A stretch of DNA of 64,000 nt from Sphingopyxis sp. GW247-27LB (lineage in GTDB: Bacteria; Pseudomonadota; Alphaproteobacteria; Sphingomonadales; Sphingomonadaceae), in the NCBI RefSeq assembly GCF_002277025.1, contig NZ_NIWD01000008.1, positions 187,963 to 251,962 on the forward strand, read 5' to 3'. Shown here one piece after another: positions 28,530 through 38,618 of the stretch; within the stretch, counting starts at the first letter, position 1; each line of letters opens with the position of its first letter. The notes under the pieces are model-generated. The model did no database searches, was not told the origin of the DNA, and worked only from the letters and a program-made list of their open reading frames with translations. Made by a program: the position numbers and the translations under genes.

Positions 28530-30704
28530 ATGCAGGAAGTGGGAAAGCGGATGCGCAAATTTTTCGTCGGACTGCTCTTGCTGGTCGCCGCCGCGCTGGT
28601 CGGGCTCGCGGTCTGGGAGCCGCTGACCGCGAAGGCGCCCGCCGCGCCAGCCTTTCAGCCGACCGACGTGCGGATCGCGCGCGACGGGTTCGGGGTGCCG
28701 CATATCTTCGGCAAGACCGATGCCGATGTCGCCTATGGCGTCGCCTATGCCCATGCCGAGGATGATTTCGCGACGCTGCAGGAGGTGCTCGCGATGACGC
28801 GCGGGCGCACCGGCGCGCTGCTCGGCACCGATGGCGCGAAGGTCGATTATGTCGCGGCGCTGCTCGGCGTGCGCGAGACGACCGCGCGCGACTGGCCGCG
28901 ATTGCCGGGCGACGTGAAGGCGCTGTTCACCGCCTATGCCGCGGGGCTCAACCATTATGCCGACAAGCATCCGGACGAGGTGCGGCTGTCGGGGCTGTTC
29001 CCGGTGACCGGCGAGGATGTCGTCGCGGGCTTCGTGCTGCGCTCGCCCTTCTTCTTCGGGCTCGATTCGGTGCTCGGCGAATTGACCGAGGGGCAGCCGC
29101 TGGGGCGCGAGGGCGGCCCGGCGATCGACGTCACCGGCAAGGTCGTTCCGCGCTCCGACACGCCGCTGGGGCGCGATCCGGGGTCGAACGGCTCGAATGG
29201 GTTTGCTGTCGCGCCGTCGCGCTCGACCGACGGCGCGACCCGGCTCGTCTCCAACTCGCACCAGCCGTGGACCGGCGGGGTCGCCTGGTACGAACTGGTC
29301 GTGCATAGCCAGGAGGGATGGGATTTCGCCGGCGCGAACTTCCCCGGCTCGCCTTACCCCTTCCTCGGGCACAATAAATATCTCGGCTGGACCAACACGG
29401 TGAACCGGCCCGACCTGATCGACGTCTACCGGCTGACCCTCGACGAGAGCGGTGAGAAATACCGGTTCGACGGCGCGTGGCGGCCGCTCGAAAAGAAGCG
29501 GATCTGGCTCAAGGTGAAGTTCGGGCCGTTCGTGCTGCCGGTGCCGCGCACCATCTGGCGATCGGTGCAGGGGCCGGTGATCAAGAACGACAAGGGCGCC
29601 TTCGCGATCCGCTATGCGGGGCAGGACCAGGCGAACATGGTCACCCAATATTACCGGCTCAACAAGGCGAAGACTTTCGCCGAGTGGCGCGCCGCGATGG
29701 CCGGGCAGGGGGTGCCCGCGACGAACTTCGTCTACGCCGACGCCAAGGGGAATATCGGCCTTTTCTACAATGCGATGTTCCCCGACCGCCAGCCGGGGTT
29801 CGACTGGCGCGGGATCGTTCCGGGCGACACCTCGGCCGATCTGTGGACCAAGACGCTGCCCTTCGACCGCGTCCCCGCGCTGGTCAATCCGGCATCGGGC
29901 TACGTCATCAACGCGAACAACACGCCGTGGGTCGCGGCGGGGCCGGGCGACGAGCTCGACGCCGCCGCCTTCTCGCCGCTGCTCGGCATCGAGGACGACA
30001 TGACCAATCGCGCGACGCGGCTGATCGCGCTGTTCGAGGCATCGGGGCAGATCGACGAGGCGCGGCTGAAGGCGATCAAATACGACACCACCTATGCGAG
30101 GACGGGCTATGCGAAGGCGTGGATCGACAAGCTGCTCGCGCTCGACACGAAGGGCGATCCGGCGCTTGCCGAGGCGCAGGCGCTGCTGCGCAAATGGGAC
30201 TGGAACCTCGACGGCAAGGGGCATGGCGACGCGCTCGCGCTGATGGTGCTGCGTCCCGCGGGCGGCGCCCACTATCAGCGCCGCGCCGCGCCCGACCCGC
30301 GCACCGTGCTGAAAGAGGTCGTCGCGCATCTGCAGGAGCATTTCGCGGGGCTCGACCCCAAGCTCGGCACGGTGCTGCGGCTGCGCCACGGCGAGGGACC
30401 GCATCGCGTCGACCTGCCGCTCGACGGCGGCAACGACACGGTGCGCGCCTCGACCCTGTGGGACGTCGAGCCCGACGGGCGGCTGAAGGTGCGCCACGGC
30501 GACAGCTTCATCCTGTTCGTGACCTGGGACAAGGCAGGGCGCGTGCATTCGGAATCGATCCAGCCCTTCGGCGCCGCGACGACGCGCCCGGCGAGCCCGC
30601 ATTACAACGACCAGGCACCGCTGTTCGTGGCGCATCGGCTGAAGCCGGTGCTGTTCGATCCGGCGGCGCTGAAGGCGAGCGGCGCGCGCTTCTATCGGCC
30701 TTGA
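28530..30704 (+). CDS. Penicillin/acyl-homoserine-lactone acylase family protein
   Basis: A 724-aa N-terminal nucleophile hydrolase, made as a precursor. A signal or membrane segment ([18 protein letters not shown]) opens it; the alpha chain holds [29 protein letters not shown]; the likely autocleavage site lies before Ser222 in [15 protein letters not shown]; the beta chain holds [17 protein letters not shown] and [16 protein letters not shown]. The pattern is closer to AHL acylases (PvdQ, QuiP) than to penicillin G acylase, so it may cut signal molecules in the periplasm. ATG 28551 is an equally likely start. It is divergent from clpB. Confidence 0.88.
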   Translation: MQEVGKRMRKFFVGLLLLVAAALVGLAVWEPLTAKAPAAPAFQPTDVRIARDGFGVPHIFGKTDADVAYGVAYAHAEDDFATLQEVLAMTRGRTGALLGTDGAKVDYVAALLGVRETTARDWPRLPGDVKALFTAYAAGLNHYADKHPDEVRLSGLFPVTGEDVVAGFVLRSPFFFGLDSVLGELTEGQPLGREGGPAIDVTGKVVPRSDTPLGRDPGSNGSNGFAVAPSRSTDGATRLVSNSHQPWTGGVAWYELVVHSQEGWDFAGANFPGSPYPFLGHNKYLGWTNTVNRPDLIDVYRLTLDESGEKYRFDGAWRPLEKKRIWLKVKFGPFVLPVPRTIWRSVQGPVIKNDKGAFAIRYAGQDQANMVTQYYRLNKAKTFAEWRAAMAGQGVPATNFVYADAKGNIGLFYNAMFPDRQPGFDWRGIVPGDTSADLWTKTLPFDRVPALVNPASGYVINANNTPWVAAGPGDELDAAAFSPLLGIEDDMTNRATRLIALFEASGQIDEARLKAIKYDTTYARTGYAKAWIDKLLALDTKGDPALAEAQALLRKWDWNLDGKGHGDALALMVLRPAGGAHYQRRAAPDPRTVLKEVVAHLQEHFAGLDPKLGTVLRLRHGEGPHRVDLPLDGGNDTVRASTLWDVEPDGRLKVRHGDSFILFVTWDKAGRVHSESIQPFGAATTRPASPHYNDQAPLFVAHRLKPVLFDPAALKASGARFYRP

Positions 30705-30789
30705 AAGCCGCAAATCGCTGTCCTAAACCTCTCATACAGTGCCGTCCGGCATCCGCGCCATCCTGCGCGCCTTTTCAAGAGGATCGTCC

Positions 30790-33675
30790 ATGTTCCGTTC
30801 CCACCGCTTCGCCCTTGCCCTCGCCGCCTCGACCGCGCTCGTCGCGGCGGGACCCGCGCTCGCCAAGGCGAAGGCCGCCGACCCCGCGCCGATCGCCGAG
30901 CTGGTGAAGGCGGTCGACATTCCGTACGAGAGCTTCACCCTCGACAACGGCCTGCGCGTCATCGTGCACGAGGATCACAAGGCCCCCGTCGTCGCGGTGT
31001 CGGTCTGGTACCGCGTCGGGTCGAAGAACGAGCCCGCGGGCAAGACGGGCTTCGCGCACCTGTTCGAGCATCTGATGTTCAACGGGTCGGAAAATGCGCC
31101 GGGCGATTTCTTCGAGCCGCTGCAGCAGGTCGGCGCGACCGACAGCAACGGCACGACCAACATGGACCGCACCAATTATTTCGAGACGGTGCCGACCGGG
31201 GCGCTCGACCGCGCGCTGTTCCTCGAAAGCGACCGCATGGGGCATCTGCTCGGCGCGGTGACGCAAGAAAAGCTCGATAACCAGCGCGGCGTCGTCCAGA
31301 ACGAAAAGCGCCAGGGCGACAACAATCCCTATGGGCTGCTGCGCTACGAGATTTTCGAGAATCTCTTTCCCTCGGGCCATCCCTATCACCACAGCACCAT
31401 CGGCTCGATGGCCGACCTCAACACGGCGAGCCTCGCCGACGTGAAGAAATGGTTCACCGACAATTACGGGCCGAACAATGCGGTGCTGGTGCTCGCGGGC
31501 GACATCGACGCCGCGACGGCCAAGGCGAAGGTCGGCGAGTGGTTCGGCGACATTCCGCGCGGCCCCGCGGTCGAGATGCCCAAGGTCACGGTGCCGACGC
31601 TGCCCGCGCCGCTGGCGAAGGAGGTCAAGGACCTGATCCCGACGACGCGCATCTACCGCATGTGGGCGATCCCGGGGCTCAACGATCCCGAAGCGGTGCC
31701 GCTGCAGATGGCGATGGGCGTCCTCGGCGGCCTGTCGAGCTCGCGCCTCGACAATGCGATGGTGCGCAAGGACCCGGTCGCGGTCAGCGTCGCCGCCTAT
31801 GCGCAGCCGTTCGAGGATGCCGGCATCCTGATCGTCCAGGCCGACGTCAAGGACGGGGTCGATCCCGCGCTGGTCGGCAAGCGGCTCGACGAGGAGATCG
31901 CGAAATTCCTGGCGACCGGCCCGACCGCCGACGAACTGCAACGCACCGCCGCGAGCACCCTCGGCGGCACGATTTCGGGGCTCGAATCGGTCGGGGGCTT
32001 CGGCGGCAAGGCGGTGACGCTCGCCGAGGGCGCGCTCTATTCGAACGATCCCGCCTATTACAAGACCGAGCTCGACCGGATGGCGCAGGCAACCCCCGAA
32101 CAGGTGAAGGCGGTCGCGAACAAATGGCTGTCGCGCCCGGCCTTTTCGCTGACCTACACGCCCGGTGAGCGCACCGAGGGCGGCGAGGCGCGCGGCGGCG
32201 CGGTCACCGCGGGCAAGATCGCGGAAGCGGTCCAGCCCGACCGCTATTGGAACCCGGCGCTCGGCGACGTCGGCCCCGACACGGGTGTCGGCGCGGCGAG
32301 CTCGATCGCCGACCGGTCGCAGATGCCCGCGGTCGCCGACTTGAAGGCGCTCGATTTCCCGGCGATCGAGCGCACGACGCTCAAGAACGGGATCGAGGTC
32401 GTGTTCGCGCGGCGCGACACGGTGCCGACGGTCCAGGTCGCGGTCAGCTTCGACGCCGGCTATGCCGCCGATCCGCACAAGGCGCTCGGCACCCAGTCGC
32501 TGATGCTCAGCCTGATGGACGAAGGCACGACGAGCCTCGATTCGATCGCCTTCGCCGAGGCCAAGGAGCGGCTCGGCGCGCAGATCGACGGGTCGGCGAA
32601 CGCCGACGAGACGATCTTCAGCCTGTTCGCGCTGAAACCCAACCTCCGCGCGTCGCTCGGGCTGCTCGCCGACTATATCCGCAACCCCGCCTTCGACGCG
32701 AAGGAGCTCGAGCGCGTGCGTGCGCAGCAGCTCAACCGGCTGAAGGCCGAGCTCAACAACCCGAGCGCGATCGCGGCGCGGGTGCTGCGCCCGGTGCTCT
32801 ATGGCGCCGACCACCCCTACGGCATTCCGCCTTCGGGCCTCGGCAACGCCGACGCGGTCAAGGCGGCGACGCGCGATCAGCTTGCGGCGTTCCACGCGAC
32901 GTGGATTCGCCCCGACAATGCGCGCGTCTTCGTCGTCGGCGACACGACCCTGGCCGAGGTGAAGAAGGAGCTCGACGCGACGCTGGGCGCGTGGAAGGCC
33001 CCGTCGACGCCGAAGCCCGCGAAGCATTTCGAGGTCGCGATTCCCGCGCCCAAGCCGCGCATCCTGCTCGTCGACCGGCCGAAATCGCCGCAATCGGTCA
33101 TCATGGCGGGCAAGGTGCTCGACGCCAAGGGCAGCGATCATCTCGAGATCCTGCGTTCGGCGAACGACATCTTCGGCGGCAATTTCCTGTCGCGCTTCAA
33201 CATGAACCTGCGCGAGACCAAGGGCTGGTCCTATGGCGTGCGCTCGCAGGTGTCGGCCGACAAGCAGCGGCTGACCTGGGTTGCGATCGCGCCGGTGCAG
33301 GCCGACCGCACCGGCGATTCGATCAAGGAATTCCGCAGCGACCTGACCGCCTATCTCGGCGACAAGGGCACCACCGCGGAGGAACTGCAGCGCACCATCA
33401 ACGGCAGCGTGCGCGAACTTCCCGGCAGCTTCGAGACGTCGGGCGATGTGCTCGGCGGCTTGCGCTCGATCGTCAAGTTCGACCGTCCCGACGATTATTA
33501 CGAGAAGCTGCCCGCGACCTACGAGGCGATGACCGCGCCCGAGATCGACGCCGCGGCGCGGAAGGCGCTGAGCGTCGACGATCTCGTCTATGTCGTCGTC
33601 GGCGACGCGGCGACGGTGAAACCGCAGCTTGACGGATTGGGTTTGCCGGTGGAAATAGCGACACCAGCTAATTAA
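30790..33675 (+). CDS. M16 family zinc peptidase, two-domain (first paralogue)
   Basis: A 961-aa exported protein with a signal peptide (ends GPALA-KA). The N-terminal M16 unit has the inverted zinc motif HLFEH (His90, His94) and the distal Glu172 in QNEKRQ. The C-terminal unit lacks HxxEH but has the Arg-Tyr pair region LRETKGWSYGVRS. One chain thus carries both active and substrate-binding halves, as in pitrilysin-type enzymes, and probably degrades peptides in the periplasm. ATG 30790 has AGAGGA upstream. A close paralogue lies 700 bp downstream. Confidence 0.95.
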   Translation: MFRSHRFALALAASTALVAAGPALAKAKAADPAPIAELVKAVDIPYESFTLDNGLRVIVHEDHKAPVVAVSVWYRVGSKNEPAGKTGFAHLFEHLMFNGSENAPGDFFEPLQQVGATDSNGTTNMDRTNYFETVPTGALDRALFLESDRMGHLLGAVTQEKLDNQRGVVQNEKRQGDNNPYGLLRYEIFENLFPSGHPYHHSTIGSMADLNTASLADVKKWFTDNYGPNNAVLVLAGDIDAATAKAKVGEWFGDIPRGPAVEMPKVTVPTLPAPLAKEVKDLIPTTRIYRMWAIPGLNDPEAVPLQMAMGVLGGLSSSRLDNAMVRKDPVAVSVAAYAQPFEDAGILIVQADVKDGVDPALVGKRLDEEIAKFLATGPTADELQRTAASTLGGTISGLESVGGFGGKAVTLAEGALYSNDPAYYKTELDRMAQATPEQVKAVANKWLSRPAFSLTYTPGERTEGGEARGGAVTAGKIAEAVQPDRYWNPALGDVGPDTGVGAASSIADRSQMPAVADLKALDFPAIERTTLKNGIEVVFARRDTVPTVQVAVSFDAGYAADPHKALGTQSLMLSLMDEGTTSLDSIAFAEAKERLGAQIDGSANADETIFSLFALKPNLRASLGLLADYIRNPAFDAKELERVRAQQLNRLKAELNNPSAIAARVLRPVLYGADHPYGIPPSGLGNADAVKAATRDQLAAFHATWIRPDNARVFVVGDTTLAEVKKELDATLGAWKAPSTPKPAKHFEVAIPAPKPRILLVDRPKSPQSVIMAGKVLDAKGSDHLEILRSANDIFGGNFLSRFNMNLRETKGWSYGVRSQVSADKQRLTWVAIAPVQADRTGDSIKEFRSDLTAYLGDKGTTAEELQRTINGSVRELPGSFETSGDVLGGLRSIVKFDRPDDYYEKLPATYEAMTAPEIDAAARKALSVDDLVYVVVGDAATVKPQLDGLGLPVEIATPAN

Positions 33676-33700
33676 CATCAGTTTCAGTAGGAGGGATTCG

Positions 33701-34003
33701 ATGGCCCAAGTCGACGGCAGCTACGAGTGCATCACCAAATCGCCAATGGGCGACCAGAAGTCGGTCTTCACCGTGAAGAGCGACGGCGACAGCTTCACCG
33801 GCCAGAACGCGGGGGCGATGGGGTCGCTCGACGTCGAGAATGGCAAGGTCGACGGCAACTCGCTCACCTGGACGATGAACATGAAGGTGCCGATGCCGAT
33901 GACGCTCGAATGCGAAGCGACGATCGACGGCGACGCGCTGACCGGCACGATCAAGGCCGGACCCTTCGGTTCGATGGCGATGACGGGAACGCGCCAGGGC
34001 TGA
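33701..34003 (+). CDS. Small conserved protein of unknown function
   Basis: A 100-aa acidic protein without signal peptide or membrane segment. It looks like a small beta-barrel: YECITKSPMGDQKSVFTV, DSFTGQNAGAMGSLDVENGK, LTWTMNMKVPMPMTLECEA and LTGTIKAGPFGSMAMTGTR. The repeated strand-turn pattern (GDSFTG, GNSLTW, GDALTG) suggests a lipocalin-like or META-like fold, but I do not recognise the family. AGGAGGGA stands just before ATG 33701. It lies 25 bp after the first M16 gene, so it is probably in the same transcript. Confidence 0.8.
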   Translation: MAQVDGSYECITKSPMGDQKSVFTVKSDGDSFTGQNAGAMGSLDVENGKVDGNSLTWTMNMKVPMPMTLECEATIDGDALTGTIKAGPFGSMAMTGTRQG

Positions 34004-34027
34004 TCGCCCGGCAGGTTCAGGGATCGG

Positions 34028-34064
34028 GGCCGTCCGTTGCGAAAGCGACGGGCGGCCTCTTTTC
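34028..34064 (+). terminator. Intrinsic terminator after the M16/small-protein operon
   Basis: GGCCGTCCGT and ACGGGCGGCC pair over 10 bp with one G-U wobble, followed by TCTTTTC. It separates the first M16 gene and small gene from the second M16 gene. Confidence 0.85.
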
Positions 34065-34105
34065 ATTGGGTGGTCGCGTTGCCCATCGAATGTTCGCTTT
34101 GGAGT

Positions 34106-34232
34106 GATTTGAGCCATTCCCCTCCCTTTTAGGGAGGGGTTAGGGGTGGGTGCGCGAGCGGAGCGAGCCCACGAAAGAACGCCGCCTTCGGCGGCTACCC
34201 ACCCCCAGCCCCTCCCTAGAAGGGAGGGGAGA
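34106..34232. repeat. 127-nt inverted-repeat element, copy 2
   Basis: It is identical to 20761-20887 except for one A to G change at 34219. It sits between the terminator at 34.0 kb and the second M16 gene, in the same orientation as copy 1, and is followed by TATGGCCGCTACCGGCCG. Confidence 0.92.
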
Positions 34233-34355
34233 AGGTATGGCCGCTACCGGCCGCCTTTCGCCATTCCCGTCGCTCGTCGAAAAGCATTTGGCGTCCGTCG
34301 CCGGACGTTCGATAGTCGGCGCCGAACTATAGCGTTCGGAAAAACGGGGAAAATC

Positions 34356-37241
34356 ATGCAGAAATCCAAGCTGTCGGCCTCGCTGGCCGTGCTCGCGCTG
34401 GTCCTGGCGGGCGTGCCGCTGTCGGCCGCTGCCGCGGACGAGCCCGCCGCCGCTTCGTCCAAGGCCGCGGCGATCGCCGACACGGTCGCGGCGATCGACA
34501 TTCCCTATGAGCAGTTCACGCTCGATAACGGGCTGACCGTGCTCGTCCACACCGACCGCAAGGCGCCGATCGTCGGGGTCACCACCTATTATCGCGTCGG
34601 ATCGAAGAACGAGCCCAAGGGCAAGACGGGCTTCGCGCATCTGTTCGAGCATTTGATGTTCGGCGGCAGCGAGAATGTGCCCAATTTCGACGAGCCGCTC
34701 GAGGCCGCGGGGTCGACCCCGACCAACGGATCGACCTGGCTCGACCGCACCAACTATGTCGAGACGGTGCCGACCGGCGCGCTCGACCTCGCGCTGTTCA
34801 TGGAAAGCGACCGCATGGGGCATCTGCTCGGCGCGGTGACGCAGGAGAAGCTCGACCAGCAGCGCGGCGTCGTCCAGAACGAGAAGCGGCAGGGCGACAA
34901 CCAGCCATATGCGATCGTCGAATATGAAGCGCAGGACGCGCTCTTCCCGGTCGGGCACCCTTATCGCCACTCGACGATCGGCTCGATGGCCGATCTCAAC
35001 TCCGCCAGCCTGGCCGACGTCAAGAAATGGTTCACCGACAATTACGGGCCGAACAACGCGGTGCTGGTGCTCGCGGGCGACATCGACGCCGCGACCGCGA
35101 AGCCCAAGGTCGAGCGCTGGTTCGGCGACATTCCGGCGGGGCCGCCGATCGCGGCGGTCGAGGCGCCGGTGCCGACGCTGAGCGCGCCGTTCGCGAAGAC
35201 GATCACCGATCAGGTCGCGACGACGCGGCTCTATCGCAACTGGGCGGTGCCGGGGCTCAACGACCCGAGCTACCCGGCGCTCGCGACCGGCATGTATATC
35301 CTCGGCGGGCTCGCGAGTTCGCGGCTCGACAATCTGCTGGTGCGCAAGGAGCAGCTCGCGGTCGCCGTTACCGCCTATCTGATGCCCTTCCAGCACGCGT
35401 CGATGGTGCAAAGCTATATCGACGTGAAGCCGGGGGTAGACGTCGCCAAGGCCGAAGCGCGCTATGACGCGATCCTCGCCGATTTCATCGCCAAGGGACC
35501 GACGCAGGCCGAACTCGACCGCGCGGTCGCGAGCCTCGTGTCGGCGCAGGTCGGGCAGCTCGAGCAGGTCGGCGGCTTCGGCGGCAAGGGCGCGACGCTC
35601 GCCGAAGGCCTCGTCTTTTCGGGCAATCCCGAGAAATACAAGCAGGACCTCGCGGCGTTGACCGCGCTGACTCCCGCCGCGGTGCAGGGCGCGATGCAGA
35701 AATGGCTGACCCGGCCCGTCGCCGCGATCCGCGTCGACCCGGGCGAGCGCACCGAGGGCGGCGAGAACCGCGGCGGCTGGGAAAAGGCGGGCAGCCCGCG
35801 CATCGGCTATTATCGCGGCGCCGATGCGGATGAAGCGACGCCGGCGGCCGCGCCCGCGACGCCGGCGGCGGCCGCGAAGCGCAGCTTTCCCCCGGTCGAA
35901 CCCGTCGGCAGCTTCGATTTTCCCGCGATCGAGCGCGCGACGCTCGCCAACGGCATCCCGGTCTATTTCGCGAAGCGCAGCGCGGTGCCCAAGGTGACGG
36001 TGTCGCTCAGCTTCGACGCGGGCTTCGCCGCCGACGCGCCCGATGCGCGCGGCACGCAGAGCTTCATGGCGGCGATGCTCGAGGAGGGTACGAAGAGCCG
36101 CGACGCGATCGCCATCGCCGAGGAGCAGGAACGGCTCGGCGCGAGCATCAACGTCAGCGCGGGGCTCGATTCGACGACCGTGTCGCTCGACACGCTGACG
36201 AGCAATCTGGCGCCGTCGCTGGCGCTGATGGCCGATATCGTGCGCGCGCCCGCCTTCGCCCCGGCCGAGGTCGAGCGCGTGCGCGGCCAGCGGCTGGCGG
36301 GAATCGCGCAGGAAGAGAATAGCCCGATGGTGCTCGCGATGCGCACGCTGCCGCCCCTGCTCTATGGCCCCGGCCATCCCTATGGCGCGCCGCTGACCGG
36401 CACCGGCAGCCGCGACGTCGTCGCGCGGCTGACCCCCGCCGACCTCGCGGCGGCGCACGCCGCCTCCTTCCGTCCGGACAAGGCGCGGATCATCGTCGTC
36501 GGCGACGTCGACGAGGCGGCGGCCGTCGCGGCACTCGACGGCGCGTTCGGCCAATGGGTTCCGCCGGCGACGCCCGCGGCGCAAAAGGACCTGAGCGTCG
36601 CGATCCCCGCGGCGCGCCAGCGCATCGTGCTGATCGACCGGCCCGGCGCGCCGCAGTCGGTGATCGCGGCGGGACAGGTGCTGCCCGAGACGGGCAAGGA
36701 CAGGAACGAGGTGCTCCAGGCGTCGAACGAGATCCTCGGCAACGGCTTTCTGTCGCGGCTCAACATGAACCTGCGCGAGACCAAGGGCTGGTCCTATGGC
36801 GTGCGCAGCACGATCCAGGAAACCGAAGGGCCGATGCCGCATATCGTCCGCGCGCCCGTCCAGAGCGACCGCACCGGCGACGCGATCGCCGAGATGCTGC
36901 GCGAGATGCGCGACTATCCGGCGACGCGCGGCGCGACGCCGGTCGAGGTCAACCGGATCAAGGAAGGCAATATCCGCGGCCTGCCCAACCGGTTCGAGAC
37001 GCGCGGGCAGATCGCGGGCGGGATCGACGAGATCGTCCGCTTTGGCCGGCCCGACGATTATTACGAGACGCTGCCGGCGATCTATGGCGCGCTGACCGCG
37101 GCGACGCTGAACGCCGCGGCGGCGAAGGAGCTGCAGCCCGGCCATCTCGTCATCGTCGTCGTCGGCGATGCCAAGACGGTGAAGCCGCAACTCGCCAAGC
37201 TGGGGCTGCCGGTCGAGGAGATGGCGGCGCCGAAGGAGTAG
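34356..37241 (+). CDS. M16 family zinc peptidase, two-domain (second paralogue)
   Basis: A 961-aa exported protein and close relative of the gene at 30790; long stretches are the same (VGSKNEPxGKTGFAHLFEH, SLADVKKWFTDNYGPNNAV, MNLRETKGWSYGVRS). Zinc residues are His95 and His99 in HLFEH and Glu176 in QNEKRQ. It differs in the plug between the halves, which is an Ala/Pro-rich linker (about residues 490-510). The signal peptide ends at SAAAA-DE. The frame is open upstream through the repeat, but ATG 34356 gives a proper signal peptide. It is probably the product of an old tandem duplication. Confidence 0.95.
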   Translation: MQKSKLSASLAVLALVLAGVPLSAAAADEPAAASSKAAAIADTVAAIDIPYEQFTLDNGLTVLVHTDRKAPIVGVTTYYRVGSKNEPKGKTGFAHLFEHLMFGGSENVPNFDEPLEAAGSTPTNGSTWLDRTNYVETVPTGALDLALFMESDRMGHLLGAVTQEKLDQQRGVVQNEKRQGDNQPYAIVEYEAQDALFPVGHPYRHSTIGSMADLNSASLADVKKWFTDNYGPNNAVLVLAGDIDAATAKPKVERWFGDIPAGPPIAAVEAPVPTLSAPFAKTITDQVATTRLYRNWAVPGLNDPSYPALATGMYILGGLASSRLDNLLVRKEQLAVAVTAYLMPFQHASMVQSYIDVKPGVDVAKAEARYDAILADFIAKGPTQAELDRAVASLVSAQVGQLEQVGGFGGKGATLAEGLVFSGNPEKYKQDLAALTALTPAAVQGAMQKWLTRPVAAIRVDPGERTEGGENRGGWEKAGSPRIGYYRGADADEATPAAAPATPAAAAKRSFPPVEPVGSFDFPAIERATLANGIPVYFAKRSAVPKVTVSLSFDAGFAADAPDARGTQSFMAAMLEEGTKSRDAIAIAEEQERLGASINVSAGLDSTTVSLDTLTSNLAPSLALMADIVRAPAFAPAEVERVRGQRLAGIAQEENSPMVLAMRTLPPLLYGPGHPYGAPLTGTGSRDVVARLTPADLAAAHAASFRPDKARIIVVGDVDEAAAVAALDGAFGQWVPPATPAAQKDLSVAIPAARQRIVLIDRPGAPQSVIAAGQVLPETGKDRNEVLQASNEILGNGFLSRLNMNLRETKGWSYGVRSTIQETEGPMPHIVRAPVQSDRTGDAIAEMLREMRDYPATRGATPVEVNRIKEGNIRGLPNRFETRGQIAGGIDEIVRFGRPDDYYETLPAIYGALTAATLNAAAAKELQPGHLVIVVVGDAKTVKPQLAKLGLPVEEMAAPKE

Positions 37242-37330
37242 GTCGCGCCCAGGCGCGCATAGCTATGCCCGGCTGACCGACGGAGCCGGCACTGGTCAAA
37301 GCGGCCGGCTCCGTCCATAGGGATGCTGCA

Positions 37331-38584
37331 ATGCACAATCCCGCGATTCCTTCCGACGACCAGCGCGCCCGCCTGCCCGGCGCTCGCGAGATGGTGTTCA
37401 TGATGGCGATGGTGATGGCGCTCAACGCGCTCGCCATCGATTCGATGCTGCCCGCGCTGCCGGCGATCGGCGACGCGCTGGGGGTCACGGTCGCGAACGA
37501 CCGGCAATATGTGATCTCGACCTATCTGCTCGGCATCGGCGTGGGTTCGCTCTTCTATGGGCCGCTGTCCGACCGTTTCGGGCGCAAGGGGGTGCTGGTG
37601 CCGGCGCTCTTCGCCTATGTCGCCTTCTCGATCGGCTGCGGGCTCGCGAACAGCTTTCCGCTGCTCCTCGCGCTGCGCTTCGGGCACGGGATGATCAGCG
37701 CGGCGCTCGGCGTGATCGTCGTCGCGGTGATCCGCGACCTCTTCTCGGGCGATGCGATGGCGAAGCGGCTGTCGATGATCTTCCTCGTCTTCATGATCGT
37801 GCCGGCGATCGCGCCGACGATGGGGGCGGGGGTCACCGCCCTTGCCAACTGGCGCGCGATCTTCATCGTGCTCGCGGTGATGGGAGTGGTCATGCTGCTG
37901 TGGCTGCGGCGGCTGCCCGAGACGCTCGACCCCGCCGACGTGCGACCGCTCGATGCGCGGACGATGATCGCGGGCTGGGCGACGGTGACGCGGCATCGCC
38001 GCGCCGCGGGCTATATGTTCGCGTCGGCGATGATGCAGGCCGCGCTCTACGGCTATCTCAACAGCAGCGAACAGATCATCGCCGAGGTGTTCGGGGCGCA
38101 AAGCTGGTTCCCGCTCGTCTTCGCCTGCGTCGCGGCGGGGATCGCGATCGCCAATTTCTCGAACGCCGCGATCGTCGAGCGCTTCGGCGCGCGGCGCGTG
38201 TCGCAGAGCGCGACCTTCGCCTTCATGGCGACCTCGATCGTGCAGATCGCCGTCGCGCTGAGCGGCGCCGAGACCTTGTGGATGTTCACCGCGCTGATGA
38301 TGGTCAACGTCGGGCTGATTGGCTTCATCGGCAGCAACTTCGGGTCGATCGCGATGGAGGATTTCGGCCATATGGCCGGCGTCGCCTCCTCCTATCAAAG
38401 CTTTGCCAAGACGCTGCTCGCCGCGGCGATCGGCGCGCTGATCGGCCAGCAATATGACGGCTCGACGCTGCCGCTCGCCTATGCCTTCCTGATTTCGGGG
38501 GGCGTCGGGCTGGCGCTCGTCTTCTGGGCCGAGCGCGGCAAGCTCTTCACCCGGCCGGGCACGGCACCGAAAAGCCCCTATTGA
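37331..38584 (+). CDS. MFS multidrug exporter, Bcr/CflA type
   Basis: A 417-aa membrane protein with 12 hydrophobic segments. The Bcr/CflA pattern is visible: NALAIDSMLPALPAIGDALG near residue 35, GPLSDRFGRKGVLV (loop 2-3), FGHGMISAALGVIVVAVIRDLF, and PAIAPTMGAGV in helix 5. Such proton antiporters expel chloramphenicol, bicyclomycin or endogenous metabolites; the substrate cannot be predicted. The stop is followed by a strong bidirectional terminator. Confidence 0.93.
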   Translation: MHNPAIPSDDQRARLPGAREMVFMMAMVMALNALAIDSMLPALPAIGDALGVTVANDRQYVISTYLLGIGVGSLFYGPLSDRFGRKGVLVPALFAYVAFSIGCGLANSFPLLLALRFGHGMISAALGVIVVAVIRDLFSGDAMAKRLSMIFLVFMIVPAIAPTMGAGVTALANWRAIFIVLAVMGVVMLLWLRRLPETLDPADVRPLDARTMIAGWATVTRHRRAAGYMFASAMMQAALYGYLNSSEQIIAEVFGAQSWFPLVFACVAAGIAIANFSNAAIVERFGARRVSQSATFAFMATSIVQIAVALSGAETLWMFTALMMVNVGLIGFIGSNFGSIAMEDFGHMAGVASSYQSFAKTLLAAAIGALIGQQYDGSTLPLAYAFLISGGVGLALVFWAERGKLFTRPGTAPKSPY

Positions 38585-38593
38585 CGGACAAAG

Positions 38594-38617
38594 AAAAGGG
38601 GGCCGGAGCCCCCTTTT
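38594..38617. terminator. Bidirectional terminator
   Basis: AAAAGGGGGC and GCCCCCTTTT form a perfect 10-bp stem with a CGGA loop, giving A and T tails on both strands. It lies between the convergent MFS gene (stop 38584) and the permease gene (stop 38619). Confidence 0.93.
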
Positions 38618-38618
38618 C

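Noticed and set aside
30739..30789. Upstream ATG-free extension of the first M16 gene (17 more residues)
   Set aside because: The extension spoils the signal peptide; ATG 30790 has AGAGGA at the right distance.
30775..33678. A 967-codon frame opposite the first M16 peptidase (and a similar one opposite the second)
   Set aside because: Low-complexity Arg/Ala/Asp/Gly translation without recognisable domains; mirror image of a real gene.
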